25,084 bases of DNA from Butyricicoccus_A sp945486175 (GCA_945829445.1 CALZUY010000022.1:1-25084), one strand, 5' to 3'; shown: positions 13,668 to 22,095, numbered from the stretch's first letter. The notes: generated by a model not told the origin, from the letters alone. Made by a program: numbers and translations.

Positions 13668-14743
13668 AAAAAATTCTGATCCTCACCAACCACTCGTATA
13701 TGCTGTGGCGGTTCCGCCGCGAGCTGATTCAGGAGCTGGCGAAGGAACATGAGGTCGTGCTCAGCATGCCGTTTGTCGGGCATGAGGACGATTTTCAGGC
13801 GCTCGGCCTGCGCTGCATCGAGATAAAAATCGACCGGCGCGGCATCAATCCCGCGACCGACAGCCGGCTGATTGCGGCATACCGCAGGCTGCTGCGGCGC
13901 GAAAAGCCCGACCTGGTCATCACCTATTCCATCAAGCCGAATATCTATGGCGGGCTGCTGTGCGGCGCGATGGGCATCCCGTTCTGTGCGAATGTACAGG
14001 GATTGGGCACCGCTTTCCAGAAGCCGGGGCTCGCACAGTTCGTGACGCTGCTTTATCAGCTGGCATTTAAAAAAGTCCGCACGGTATTTTTTGAAAATAC
14101 GGGCAATGCGGCGGAATTTCAGACGCGCCGCATCATCCCGCAGGAGAAACAGACGATTCTGCACGGCGCGGGCATCAATCTGGAGCAGTACGCCATGCAG
14201 CCGTACCCGCAGAATGAAACGGTTCATTTCCTGTATCTGGGCCGTATCATGAAGGAAAAGGGGATGGATGAGCTGTTTGCGGCGGCGGAAAAGCTGCACG
14301 CGGAGCAGCCGGGCTTTGTCCTCGATCTGGTCGGCTTTTTTGAAGACGAATACAAGGAACAGGTGGCGCAGCTGGAGCACGCCGGTATTGTCCGGTTCCA
14401 CGGTTTCCAGCGGGAGCCGCGCCCGTTTTACGCGGCGGCGGACTGTGTTGTGCTGCCGAGTTACCATGAGGGCATGAGCAATGTCCTGCTGGAAGCGGCT
14501 GCCACCGGCAGGCCGGTGATTACCAGCGATATTCCGGGCTGCCGCGAGGCGGTGGACGACGGGGTATCCGGTCTGCTTGTGCCCGTGCGGGACAGCGAAG
14601 CGCTGTATCAGGCGATGAAGCGCATGCTCGCCATGTCCGCAGAGGAACGCGCCCGGATGGGCCGAGCAGGGCGCCGGAAAATGGAGCAGGAATTCCGCAA
14701 GGAAGCAGTTGTCGCGGAAACCATTCGCGCATTGCAGCTGTGA
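13664..14743 (+). CDS. Glycosyltransferase family 4 (GT-B fold)
   Basis: Adds a sugar, probably the second one, to the lipid-linked precursor made by the preceding gene. 359 aa. N-terminal acceptor domain begins MKKILILTNHSYMLWRFRREL, and TYSIKPNIYGGLL at 88-100 is typical of CapM/WbnH-like enzymes. The C-terminal donor domain has LGRIMKEKG at 192-200 and the E-x7-E nucleotide-sugar motif with E269 and E277 in PSYHEGMSNVLLEAAATGRP. ATGA overlap with the sugar transferase shows translational coupling. The 17-nt gap to the next gene keeps it in the same unit. Donor and linkage unknown. Confidence 0.95.
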   Translation: MKKILILTNHSYMLWRFRRELIQELAKEHEVVLSMPFVGHEDDFQALGLRCIEIKIDRRGINPATDSRLIAAYRRLLRREKPDLVITYSIKPNIYGGLLCGAMGIPFCANVQGLGTAFQKPGLAQFVTLLYQLAFKKVRTVFFENTGNAAEFQTRRIIPQEKQTILHGAGINLEQYAMQPYPQNETVHFLYLGRIMKEKGMDELFAAAEKLHAEQPGFVLDLVGFFEDEYKEQVAQLEHAGIVRFHGFQREPRPFYAAADCVVLPSYHEGMSNVLLEAAATGRPVITSDIPGCREAVDDGVSGLLVPVRDSEALYQAMKRMLAMSAEERARMGRAGRRKMEQEFRKEAVVAETIRALQL

Positions 14744-14760
14744 GACCGGGAGGAAGCGCG

Positions 14761-15636
14761 ATGAAGCACAGGAAACTCCGGATTGCCGCAGCGGTGGTGC
14801 TGGCGCTTGCCGCACTGGCTGCCGTCTGTGCGGTGGAGCTGGACCGGTCGGCGCACAGCCTGGCCGTGACGAATTACCGGATTGAGACACGGGAGCTCGG
14901 CGCGCCGGTGCGCATCGTCCAGCTGACCGACCTGCACAACGGCGTGTTCGGTGACGGCAATGCGGAGCTGGTGGACACCGTGGCGGCGCAGAATCCCGAT
15001 CTGATTGCCATCACAGGTGACCTGCTCGATTCCGGCAGTGCGGACACGGACATTGCAACCTATTTGATTGCACAGCTGTCCGGCATCGCTCCGGTTTATG
15101 TCTCGCTGGGCAACCACGAACTCGAATACGAACAGACCTACGGGACGGATGTCACGGCACTGTATGAGGATGCCGGAGCGACCGTGCTCGACCGCTCGTA
15201 TGCTGACATTACTGTAGGGGGACAGGCCATCCGTCTGGGCGGCATCTATGGCTACTGCCTGCCGGAGAAATATCTTCAGACAGGGGAGGCCGATGAAGCG
15301 GAATGCGCGTTCCTGCGCGATTTCCAGGACACCGATCTGTATACTGTCCTGCTGTGCCATATGCCTGCCTGCTGGATTGTCAACGACGGCATCAGTGAAT
15401 GGGATATCGACTGTGTGTTTGCGGGCCATGCACACGGCGGACAGATCCGCCTGCCGTTTGTCGGCGGACTGTGGGCACCGGATCAGGGCTGGTTCCCCGG
15501 GCAGGAGGCCGGTCTGTATTATTCCGGTGACCGGCAAAAGGTTATGGTGCTGTCCCGCGGGCTGGGCAGCACGGAAAAAATCCCCCGGTTCAACAACATC
15601 CCGGAGGTCGTTGTGACAGACCTCGCCGCAGAATAG
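14761..15636 (+). CDS. Membrane-anchored metallophosphoesterase (YkuE-like)
   Basis: Calcineurin-like phosphoesterase with an N-terminal membrane anchor (about residues 7-25). 291 aa from the ATG at 14761, chosen for GGGAGGA 6 nt upstream; a GTG at 14740 overlapping the previous stop has no ribosome site. The two-metal site looks complete: DLH at 57-59, GD at 86-87, GNHE at 117-120, H200, and GHAHGGQI at 222-229. The family includes cell-wall lipid and polyprenyl pyrophosphate phosphatases (YkuE, Pae-type) as well as nucleotidases. Its place between a glycosyltransferase and a nucleotidyltransferase-fold protein suggests it acts on a lipid- or nucleotide-linked intermediate of the same pathway. 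This is inference from context. Confidence 0.92.
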   Translation: MKHRKLRIAAAVVLALAALAAVCAVELDRSAHSLAVTNYRIETRELGAPVRIVQLTDLHNGVFGDGNAELVDTVAAQNPDLIAITGDLLDSGSADTDIATYLIAQLSGIAPVYVSLGNHELEYEQTYGTDVTALYEDAGATVLDRSYADITVGGQAIRLGGIYGYCLPEKYLQTGEADEAECAFLRDFQDTDLYTVLLCHMPACWIVNDGISEWDIDCVFAGHAHGGQIRLPFVGGLWAPDQGWFPGQEAGLYYSGDRQKVMVLSRGLGSTEKIPRFNNIPEVVVTDLAAE

Positions 15637-15643
15637 GAGCGAT

Positions 15644-16888
15644 ATGAATGCAACTGAGATACGCTTTCTGGAAGCCGTGAAAGCGTCCCTTCAAAACCAG
15701 GCTGTCACATGGACGGATGAGCTTCCGCCGCAGGACTGGATTGCCCTGTTCCGGATGGCGGATGTGCACCGTGTCCTGCCGATGGTCTATGAGGCGGTAT
15801 ACCGCAGTCCGGCAGCGCGCAGCGCCGACCCGCAGATGCTGCAGTCGATGAAACGGCGCACGATGCAGGCTGTGATGCTGCAAACCCGCAAGACCAGTGA
15901 ATTTCTGCGGCTGTCGGAGCATCTGGCGCAGGCGGGCATCACACCGTGCGTGGTCAAGGGAATTGTCTGCCGCAGCCTGTACCCGAAGCCGGACTGCCGC
16001 ATGTCCGGTGACGAGGATGTGCTCATTCCGCCGGAGCAGTTCCGGCTGTGCCATGAGGCGCTGCTGGCATATGGCATGACGCCCTGTGAGCCGGAGCAGG
16101 GGCTCGATGCGGCTTATGAGGTGTCATATGCAAAGCCGGGCAGCCCGCTGTATATTGAGCTGCACAAAAGCCTGTTCCCGCCGGATTCGCAGGCGTATGG
16201 GGAATTCAACCGGTTTTTTGCCGGTGCGTCTGCCCGGATGACCAGCTTGACCGTACAGGGAACCGCAATCACGACGATGGGGTACACGGATCACCTGCTC
16301 TATCTGCTCTGCCATGCCTTCAAGCACTTTTTGCACAGCGGCTTCGGCGTGCGGCAGGTGTGTGATATCGCCCTGTTTGCCAACACATATGGCGCGCAAA
16401 TCGACTGGCAGCGGCTGCTGCAATGCTGTAAGGAGATTCATGCGGAGCAGTTTGCCGCGGCATTGTTCCGCATCGGGCAGAAATATTTTACTTTTGACCC
16501 GGAGCAGGCATGTTATCCGGAACCGTGGCGCCGCATTCGCGTGGATGAAACCGCCATGCTGGAGGATATGCTGGCGAGCGGCATTTACGGCGGTGCCAGC
16601 ATGAGCCGCAAGCACAGCAGCAATATGACGCTCGACGCGGTATCTGCCGGCAAGCGCGGCAAAAAAGCCAAAGGGACGGTGCTCAAGTCGCTGTTTCCTG
16701 CACCGGGCAAGCTGGAACGGCGCTATCCGTACCTGAAAAAGCACCCATATCTCGTGCCTGCCGCATGGGCGGACCGCATCCTGAAATACCGGAAGGAAAT
16801 CGGGCGCGACAATCAGGCGATGGAATCGGTGCGCATCGGAAACCGGCGCATTGAACTGCTCAGACAATACGGCATCATCCAAAAATAG
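15644..16888 (+). CDS. Nucleotidyltransferase-fold family protein (PF14907-like)
   Basis: 414 aa. Resembles the uncharacterised nucleotidyltransferase family often found in capsule and exopolysaccharide clusters. The core is CVVKGIVCRSLYPKPDCRMSGDEDVLI at about 102-127, with K105 and the metal-binding G-D-x-D (122-125). LYIELHKSLF and DHLLYLLCHAFKHF (with a long helical C-terminal half) are also typical. Reaction unknown; a nucleotidyl or phospho-sugar transfer is assumed from the fold. The ATG follows TAGGAG, 7 nt after the phosphoesterase stop, so it belongs to the operon. A strong terminator 15 nt after the stop ends the unit. The C-terminal tail is basic (GKRGKKAKG). Confidence 0.85.
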   Translation: MNATEIRFLEAVKASLQNQAVTWTDELPPQDWIALFRMADVHRVLPMVYEAVYRSPAARSADPQMLQSMKRRTMQAVMLQTRKTSEFLRLSEHLAQAGITPCVVKGIVCRSLYPKPDCRMSGDEDVLIPPEQFRLCHEALLAYGMTPCEPEQGLDAAYEVSYAKPGSPLYIELHKSLFPPDSQAYGEFNRFFAGASARMTSLTVQGTAITTMGYTDHLLYLLCHAFKHFLHSGFGVRQVCDIALFANTYGAQIDWQRLLQCCKEIHAEQFAAALFRIGQKYFTFDPEQACYPEPWRRIRVDETAMLEDMLASGIYGGASMSRKHSSNMTLDAVSAGKRGKKAKGTVLKSLFPAPGKLERRYPYLKKHPYLVPAAWADRILKYRKEIGRDNQAMESVRIGNRRIELLRQYGIIQK

Positions 16889-16902
16889 ACAGAAAGGGTT
16901 TT

Positions 16903-16932
16903 CTCCCGGCGCAGCGCGCCGGGAGATTTTTG
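16903..16932 (+). terminator. Terminator of the glycan operon
   Basis: A perfect 10-bp GC-rich stem CTCCCGGCGC/GCGCCGGGAG with 3-nt loop AGC, then ATTTTTG. Confidence 0.93.
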
Positions 16933-16939
16933 TGCGCGC

Positions 16940-16968
16940 TTGTCATGTCCGCGCACATGCACTATAAT
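16940..16968 (+). promoter_or_regulatory. Promoter of the GtrII-like gene
   Basis: TTGTCA at 16940-16945, 17-nt spacer, perfect TATAAT at 16963-16968, right after the preceding terminator. Predicted start near 16975. Confidence 0.75.
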
Positions 16969-17017
16969 GGTATCATATTTTTTGTGGCATCCCAATCGGA
17001 CGACAGGAGGAACGGAA

Positions 17018-18610
17018 ATGAGCATGGACCAGCAGGCGCGCGCGCTGTGGCAGCGGATCAAAGTGCCGCAGAAGGCCGCGTTTTTCAGCTGCCTTATCAC
17101 AGGCTATCTTGTGCATCTCTATGCATTTACCAATACAATTCCCAATTCAGACGGGCTTGACCGCGTCTATGACACCCAGCAGATGACGATTTCCGGCAGA
17201 TGGTTTCTGCATTTTGTATCGGTGCTCAACGATTACACACAGATGCCGGCGGCAATCGGCTTGCTGTCATTGCTGTTCCTGAGCCTGGCGGCAGTGCTGG
17301 TGACGCAGCTGCTGTCGCTCAAAAGCGGCGTGCTCGCCGGACTTGCGGGCGCACTGATGGCGGCGTTCCCGTGCACCGGCTACATGTTTTTATATATGTT
17401 CACGGCGTCCGCATACAGCATCGCGATTTTCCTCGCGGTGCTGTCGGTCTGGCTCGCCGCACGGCGCGGAAAGGGCGGCTGGCTGCTCGGCGTTCTCTGC
17501 CTCGCCTTCTCGATGGGCATTTATCAGGCATATGTCACGGTCGCGATTTCACTCTCGCTGCTGCTGGTGCTGCGCGAGACACTGCGGCCAAAGGCACAAT
17601 GTAAAAAGACAATCGCCTTCGGCGTGCGCATGGCGGCATATCTCGCCGCAGGCGCGGTGCTGTATTACGCCATCCTCATGATATTCCTCAAGGTGAAGGA
17701 TCTCGAGCTGCTGTCCTATCTGGGCATGGACGCGGCGAGCAGCGGGTATCCGTTCGGACAGCTCCCGCGGCTGCTGGTATCCACCTATGCGCAGGTTTTC
17801 AAGTTCTTTTTCTGTGCAGGCGCGGACAATACCTTTGCCAATGGGTTTCTTGTCGCGGTGGACATTCTGGCGCTGCTGGCGGGGGTGTATTTCCTCGTGC
17901 GGTATGTGGCGGACAGAAAGCTGCACCGGGACGGCTGGCGCATCGCAATTGCCATTGCCATGCTTGCGCTGCTGCCGCTCGGCATGAACTTCGGACAGCT
18001 GCTCAGCCCGTTTTCCACGCCGACGCCGCTGATGAAATATGCCTTTGTCACGGTGTATCTGCTGGTGCTGTTTGCCGCCGACCTGTGCGACAGCAGGCAG
18101 CCGGGCTGGCATGCGGGCGCGCTCGCGGCGGGCACATCGGCGCTGCTGCTGCTGTTCTGCCTCAACACGAACAACCTGCTGTACACCGCTTCCGCGCAGG
18201 CGCACCGCGCCACGGAGAGCTATGCGACGCGGCTGCTGTCGCGCATTGAGAGCTGTCCGGGCTATGAGACCGGCATGGAGGTTGTCATCATCGGCACAGT
18301 GCCGGAGGAACAGCTCAGCGCGGACATCCCGAGCTATGCACAGGTGAGCCATTACAGCGTGCCGGAAAATTCCGCGCTGCTGCGCAACAAGCACATCTAT
18401 TATTACCTCAATGACTGGCTCAATTTCCCGGCGGAGGAGCCGGATGAGGAGACCATGATTGCGGTTTCCGCGTCGGAGGAATTTGCCGACATGCCGCTGT
18501 ATCCGGCGCAGGGCAGCGTGCAGGTACTGGACGGGCGCGTTGTCGTCAAGCTGCGCGAGAGCTACACGCCCAAGGAAGATTATGAAATCGCCTACGAACA
18601 GCGCAGATAA
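17018..18610 (+). CDS. Polytopic glucosyltransferase-domain protein (GtrII-like, GT-C)
   Basis: 530 aa, many predicted membrane helices (about ten to eleven) up to about residue 400, followed by a soluble C-terminal domain of about 130 residues. The family transfers glucose from undecaprenyl-phosphate-glucose to a surface glycan on the outer face of the membrane. The N-terminal FTNTIPNSDGLDRVYD loop with D45 and D48 corresponds to the acidic first outer loop of GT-C enzymes, and LSMG-like IYQAYVTV is seen in GtrII proteins. The start is set by AGGAGG at 17005-17010; an in-frame upstream Met at 16940 overlaps the promoter. It has its own promoter and terminator but lies next to the glycan operon, so likely decorates the same product. 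Specificity is inferred. Confidence 0.85.
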   Translation: MSMDQQARALWQRIKVPQKAAFFSCLITGYLVHLYAFTNTIPNSDGLDRVYDTQQMTISGRWFLHFVSVLNDYTQMPAAIGLLSLLFLSLAAVLVTQLLSLKSGVLAGLAGALMAAFPCTGYMFLYMFTASAYSIAIFLAVLSVWLAARRGKGGWLLGVLCLAFSMGIYQAYVTVAISLSLLLVLRETLRPKAQCKKTIAFGVRMAAYLAAGAVLYYAILMIFLKVKDLELLSYLGMDAASSGYPFGQLPRLLVSTYAQVFKFFFCAGADNTFANGFLVAVDILALLAGVYFLVRYVADRKLHRDGWRIAIAIAMLALLPLGMNFGQLLSPFSTPTPLMKYAFVTVYLLVLFAADLCDSRQPGWHAGALAAGTSALLLLFCLNTNNLLYTASAQAHRATESYATRLLSRIESCPGYETGMEVVIIGTVPEEQLSADIPSYAQVSHYSVPENSALLRNKHIYYYLNDWLNFPAEEPDEETMIAVSASEEFADMPLYPAQGSVQVLDGRVVVKLRESYTPKEDYEIAYEQRR

Positions 18611-18617
18611 ACGAACA

Positions 18618-18657
18618 AAAACCGGGTGCGTGAAAACGCACCCGGTTGATTTTTTTG
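18618..18657 (+). terminator. Terminator of the GtrII-like gene
   Basis: AACCGGGTGCG, loop of about 6 nt, CGCACCCGGTT, then GATTTTTTT. Confidence 0.93.
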
Positions 18658-18666
18658 ACAGGAAAA

Positions 18667-18704
18667 CAAAAAAACAGCCGCATTCCGAAGGGAATACGGC
18701 TGTT
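18667..18704 (-). terminator. Terminator of the tRNA operon
   Basis: On the minus strand: AACAGCCGTATTCC, loop CTTC, GGAATGCGGCTGTT, then T-rich tail. The first stem base coincides with the last base of tRNA-Lys CCA end. Confidence 0.92.
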
Positions 18705-18779
18705 GGTGGCTCATCGGGGGTTCGAACCCCGGACCCTCTGCTTAAAAGGCAGATGCTCTACCTACTGAGCTAATGAACC
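18704..18779 (-). tRNA. tRNA-Lys (UUU)
   Basis: Reads GGTTCATTAGCTCAGTAGG on the minus strand; anticodon loop CTTTTAA gives UUU; GGTTCGAAC T-arm; encoded CCA. Acceptor stem has one G-U pair. Last gene of the tRNA operon. Confidence 0.97.
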
Positions 18780-18783
18780 GGAT

Positions 18784-18858
18784 TGGCAGGGGCGGCAGGA
18801 GTTGAACCTGCGATACTAGAGTCAAAGTCTGGTGCCTTAACCACTTGGCCACGCCCCC
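18784..18858 (-). tRNA. tRNA-Gln (UUG)
   Basis: Minus strand begins GGGGGCGTGGCCAAGTGG; anticodon loop CTTTGAC gives UUG; GGTTCAACTCC T-arm; discriminator G and encoded CCA. Only 4 nt separate it from tRNA-Lys. The first acceptor pair appears as G-U. Confidence 0.95.
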
Positions 18859-18897
18859 GTAACGCAGGAAAAAACGAATAGCCCCTGTATAAAAATG

Positions 18898-18927
18898 TTC
18901 TTCACAACGCGCGAGCACTGTGAAGAA
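18898..18927 (-). promoter_or_regulatory. Hairpin between tRNA-His and tRNA-Gln
   Basis: A perfect 9-bp inverted repeat TTCTTCACA/TGTGAAGAA with a 12-nt loop. On the minus strand it is followed by CATTTTTAT, so it looks like a weak terminator inside the tRNA operon, or a processing stem. Confidence 0.45.
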
Positions 18928-18933
18928 GAAAAA

Positions 18934-19011
<78 letters not shown>

Positions 19012-19049
19012 ATATTCAGCTTTGCTGTGCACAGTGAAACTCATCTGAA

Positions 19050-19126
<77 letters not shown>

Positions 19127-19161
19127 ATAGGTATCTGTGCCGCTGCATGTGACAGATCAAA

Positions 19162-19235
19162 TGGAGCGGGTGATGGGAATCGAACCCACGTGTTCAGCTT
19201 GGAAGGCTGACATTCTACCATTGAACTACACCCGC
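19162..19235 (-). tRNA. tRNA-Gly (UCC)
   Basis: Minus strand GCGGGTGTAGTTCAATGG; anticodon loop CTTCCAA gives UCC; encoded CCA. First gene of the operon, about 16 nt after the predicted transcription start. Confidence 0.97.
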
Positions 19236-19257
19236 AGGTTTTTCACAATGCTTATAT

Positions 19258-19286
19258 AGTATACCAATCGATTCGTTTGCTGTCAA
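19258..19286 (-). promoter_or_regulatory. Promoter of the tRNA operon
   Basis: On the minus strand a consensus TTGACA (19281-19286), 17-nt spacer, TATACT (19258-19263). Predicted start near 19251. The strength fits stable RNA genes. Confidence 0.85.
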
Positions 19287-19348
19287 CACTTTTTAGGAAC
19301 AAACTTGAAAAAATTTTTGTGAAAACCTGCGGAAGCAGAAAAAAGGCA

Positions 19349-19570
19349 TTATGTATTGAGAAGCGCGCCGTAATGCTGGTACATGGTGATGGCGAGTGTG
19401 ACGAGAAAAATGGCAATGAGCAGGCGGGTGCACCACTTGAGCTGCTTCTGCTTTTTCGCCCGTTCCGCGCTGTCGCCCTTGTTGCCCTTCTCAACCTGGT
19501 TCATCAGGATGACCGTCGGGATGAGGACGATGACGAGTGCAATGATTAAAATAAGTCTCCAGGACTGCAT
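19349..19570 (-). CDS. Small two-helix membrane protein, 73 aa
   Basis: No family recognised. The start MQSWRLILII at 19570 is supported by AGAGGT about 10 nt upstream; an open extension to 19657 would overlap a hairpin and has no ribosome site. Helices at about 4-23 and 47-63 flank a highly charged linker (NQVEKGNKGDSAERAKKQKQLK). It lies 95 nt after clpE on the same strand and may be the last gene of that operon. Only a weak CTGC/GCAG hairpin with a short T-run follows (about 19325-19345), so reading through into the tRNA promoter region is possible. Confidence 0.7.
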   Translation of the reverse strand: MQSWRLILIIALVIVLIPTVILMNQVEKGNKGDSAERAKKQKQLKWCTRLLIAIFLVTLAITMYQHYGALLNT

Positions 19571-19622
19571 GATAGGTACCTCTGTCGATGAAATAAAAAG
19601 GGGAGGAAAGCGCCGCACAGCG

Positions 19623-19655
19623 GGCTGAGAGGGCATCTGTTCCGCCCTCCCAGCC
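19623..19655 (-). terminator. Hairpin between clpE and the 73-aa gene
   Basis: GGCTGGGAGGGC/GCCCTCTCAGCC on the minus strand, 12 bp with one G-U pair that would be an A-C mismatch on the other strand, so it folds best in the clpE transcript. No U-run follows directly, so it may be an attenuator or 3'-end protection rather than a full terminator. Confidence 0.45.
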
Positions 19656-19665
19656 ATGCTGTCAG

Positions 19666-22020
19666 TTAAATCGTGTCAATTTTCACACCGGATTCATCCG
19701 CCGTGACATGCGCGCCGGACAGCGGGCGTTCCCAGGCGGAAATGATGCGGTTTGCCAGCTCATCCTCCACCTGCTTTTCAATCGTGCGGCGCAGGTTGCG
19801 CGCGCCGAATTTGACGGAGAACGACTGCTCGACCAGATAATCGACGAGTGCATCGTCCCAGGTCAGGCGGATCTCGTTGTCCGCGAGGGAATCGCGCAGC
19901 TGGCCCAGCATGATTGCCGCAATGGCGCGGAAATCGTCCTTTGTCAGATGGTCGAACGAAATGATGTCATCGATGCGGTTGAGGAATTCCGGACGCATGA
20001 TTTCCTCCAGCGCCTTGAGCGCACGGTCTTCGTTCTGCTCGGAGAGCGATTTGCCGAAGCCCATCGAGCCGCCGGAACGGTCAGAGCCCGCGTTGGATGT
20101 CATGACAATGATGGCGTTTTCAAACGATACGGTGCGGCCCTGTGCATCGGTGATGCGGCCGTCGTCGAGCACCTGGAGCAGGATGTTGAGCACATCCGGA
20201 TGTGCCTTTTCGATCTCATCGAACAGGACGACGGAATACGGGCGGCGGCGGATCTTCTCGGTCAGCTGGCCTGCCTCGTCAAAGCCGACATAGCCGGGAG
20301 GCGAGCCGATCAGGCGGGAAACCGTGTGCTTTTCCATGTATTCCGACATATCCAGCCGGATGAGCGATTCCGGCGTGTCGAACAGGTCTTCTGCCAGTGC
20401 CTTGACCAGTTCGGTCTTGCCGACGCCGGTCGGGCCGACAAACAGGAACGAAACCGGCTTGTGCTTCGGGCTGATGCCCGCGCGCGAACGGCGCACGGCA
20501 TGTGCCACCGCCGAGACAGCCTTTTCCTGTCCGACGACGCGCTTGTGCAGGCGCTCTTCCAGACCGGTCAGGCGGGAAAATTCCTGCTCACAGACCTTGG
20601 AGGCGGGGACGCCTGTCCACAACTCGATGACCGAGGCGAGATGTTCGCCTGTCAGCTCCGGTACCGGGATTTTGCGCAGCTCGACGAGCTTGTTCTCCGT
20701 CTGGAGCTCCAGGCTCTTCAGCTCCGCCATGTGTTCATACACTTCGTTGTTCTGCTCCTGCTGCAGCAGGTCTTCCTGCTCGCGGTGGATGGCTTCCAGC
20801 TTGTCGTTGAGTGCGGGGATTTCCGCTGTTGCCGGGCTGTCCAGATTCAGGCGGGAGCACGCCTCATCGATGAGGTCAATCGCCTTGTCCGGCAGGTAGC
20901 GGTCGGTGATATAGCGCTCGGACAGCGCAGCTGCCTGCTGGCAGATGGCATCCGGAATGCGTACGCCGTGGAACTCTTCATAATAGCCGCGCACGCCCAT
21001 CAGAATCTTTGCGGTGTCCGCGATCGACGGCTCATTGATGGAAACCGGCTGGAAGCGGCGCTCGAGTGCGGCGTCTTTTTCGATATATTTGCGGTATTCC
21101 GCGAAGGTCGTCGCGCCGATGACCTGGATTTCTCCGCGCGAAAGCGCCGGCTTGAGGATATTGGCGGCGTTCATGGAGCCTTCCGCGTCGCCTGCGCCGA
21201 CGATATTGTGCACCTCGTCGATGACAAGGATGATGTTGCCGAGCGCCTTGACCTCGTTGATGAGGCCCTTCATGCGGCCCTCAAACTGTCCGCGGAACTG
21301 TGTGCCCGCGACGAGTGCGGTCAGGTCGAGCAGATGGACTTCCTTGTTTTTCAGCTTATACGGCACATCGCCCTTGGCGATGCGGATGGCAAGCCCCTCC
21401 GCGACCGCTGTCTTGCCGACGCCCGGTTCACCGATGAGGCACGGATTGTTTTTCTGCCTGCGGTTGAGAATCTGGATGACGCGTTCGGTTTCGCTTTCGC
21501 GGCCGACAATGGCATCCAGCTGGCCCAGGCGCGCGCGCGCCGTCAGGTCGGTGCAGTAAGCGGACAGGTTCTTGCGTTTTTTCGCCTCTTTTTTCTTGCG
21601 GCGGCGGTCTTCCTCGGTTTCAGTCGCACCGCCGTTCTGGGCATTGCTGCCGGTGGACGGGTCGCCGTTCTGCGAGAACATTTTTTCAAGAAACGGGAAG
21701 GTGTGCGTGCGGCCAAAATCAAAGGCATCATCCGCCTCCTGCTGCGCGCTGACTTCGTCATCATACTCGTTGTCCTCGTCGTCGTAATCCTCTGATTCGG
21801 TGTTGGCGAGCGCGTGCATGTTGGTCATTTCATTGGTGATCTGGTCGAGATCGTCATCGGTAATGCCCATCTGGCGCATCAGGCCGTCAATCGGCTTGAG
21901 ACCCAGCTCACGGGCACATTTCAGGCAGTAGCCTTCATTGGATGCGGAGCCCTCTTCCATCTTGGAAATAAACACGACTGCCACGTTTTTGTGGCAGCGG
22001 GAGCAAAGTGGCATATGCAT
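19666..22020 (-). CDS. clpE: ATP-dependent Clp ATPase, ClpE-like (zinc-finger N-domain)
   Basis: AAA+ unfoldase that likely feeds substrates to ClpP. 784 aa. Instead of the ClpC N-domain repeats it starts with a zinc finger (C6, C9, C32, C35), followed by a long acidic, probably disordered stretch (about 70-150, EDYDDEDNEYDDE then a basic RRKKKEAKKRK). AAA-1: Walker A GEPGVGKT at 197-204, Walker B VIDEVH at 266-271. A coiled middle domain lies at about 400-450. AAA-2: Walker A GPTGVGKT at 529-536, Walker B LFDEIEK at 599-605. GSMGFG at 651-656 matches the ClpP-binding loop position. This is the ClpE layout, although annotation often says ClpC. No CtsR operator was seen nearby. The operon start is not clear: 75 nt separate it from cvpA. 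Confidence 0.93.
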   Translation of the reverse strand: MHMPLCSRCHKNVAVVFISKMEEGSASNEGYCLKCARELGLKPIDGLMRQMGITDDDLDQITNEMTNMHALANTESEDYDDEDNEYDDEVSAQQEADDAFDFGRTHTFPFLEKMFSQNGDPSTGSNAQNGGATETEEDRRRKKKEAKKRKNLSAYCTDLTARARLGQLDAIVGRESETERVIQILNRRQKNNPCLIGEPGVGKTAVAEGLAIRIAKGDVPYKLKNKEVHLLDLTALVAGTQFRGQFEGRMKGLINEVKALGNIILVIDEVHNIVGAGDAEGSMNAANILKPALSRGEIQVIGATTFAEYRKYIEKDAALERRFQPVSINEPSIADTAKILMGVRGYYEEFHGVRIPDAICQQAAALSERYITDRYLPDKAIDLIDEACSRLNLDSPATAEIPALNDKLEAIHREQEDLLQQEQNNEVYEHMAELKSLELQTENKLVELRKIPVPELTGEHLASVIELWTGVPASKVCEQEFSRLTGLEERLHKRVVGQEKAVSAVAHAVRRSRAGISPKHKPVSFLFVGPTGVGKTELVKALAEDLFDTPESLIRLDMSEYMEKHTVSRLIGSPPGYVGFDEAGQLTEKIRRRPYSVVLFDEIEKAHPDVLNILLQVLDDGRITDAQGRTVSFENAIIVMTSNAGSDRSGGSMGFGKSLSEQNEDRALKALEEIMRPEFLNRIDDIISFDHLTKDDFRAIAAIMLGQLRDSLADNEIRLTWDDALVDYLVEQSFSVKFGARNLRRTIEKQVEDELANRIISAWERPLSGAHVTADESGVKIDTI

Positions 22021-22040
22021 AGGGATATTTTTCCTTTCCG

Positions 22041-22074
22041 GAGCGTGTGCGGAATATGGGATAGCGACACGCTC
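22041..22074 (-). promoter_or_regulatory. 8-bp hairpin in the clpE leader
   Basis: GAGCGTGT (22041-22048) pairs with ACACGCTC (22067-22074), loop of 18 nt, in the gap between cvpA and clpE, just before the clpE ribosome site (AAAGGAA). It might control clpE translation or act as an operator. No consensus known to me fits. Confidence 0.35.
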
Positions 22075-22095
22075 TCACAAAAACGACAGGGCGCA

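Noticed and set aside
13535..14890. 451-codon frame opposite the GT4 gene
   Set aside because: Shadow of the glycosyltransferase, which has an E-x7-E motif and operon overlaps.
19708..21795. Very long open frame (nearly 700 codons) on the strand opposite clpE
   Set aside because: It mirrors the high-GC third-position pattern of clpE, which has complete AAA+ motifs. The antisense product has no recognisable domain and no ribosome site.
22021..22095. CtsR or CIRCE operator before clpE
   Set aside because: Neither the CtsR heptad repeat nor the CIRCE inverted repeat is present; only an unrelated 8-bp hairpin is seen.
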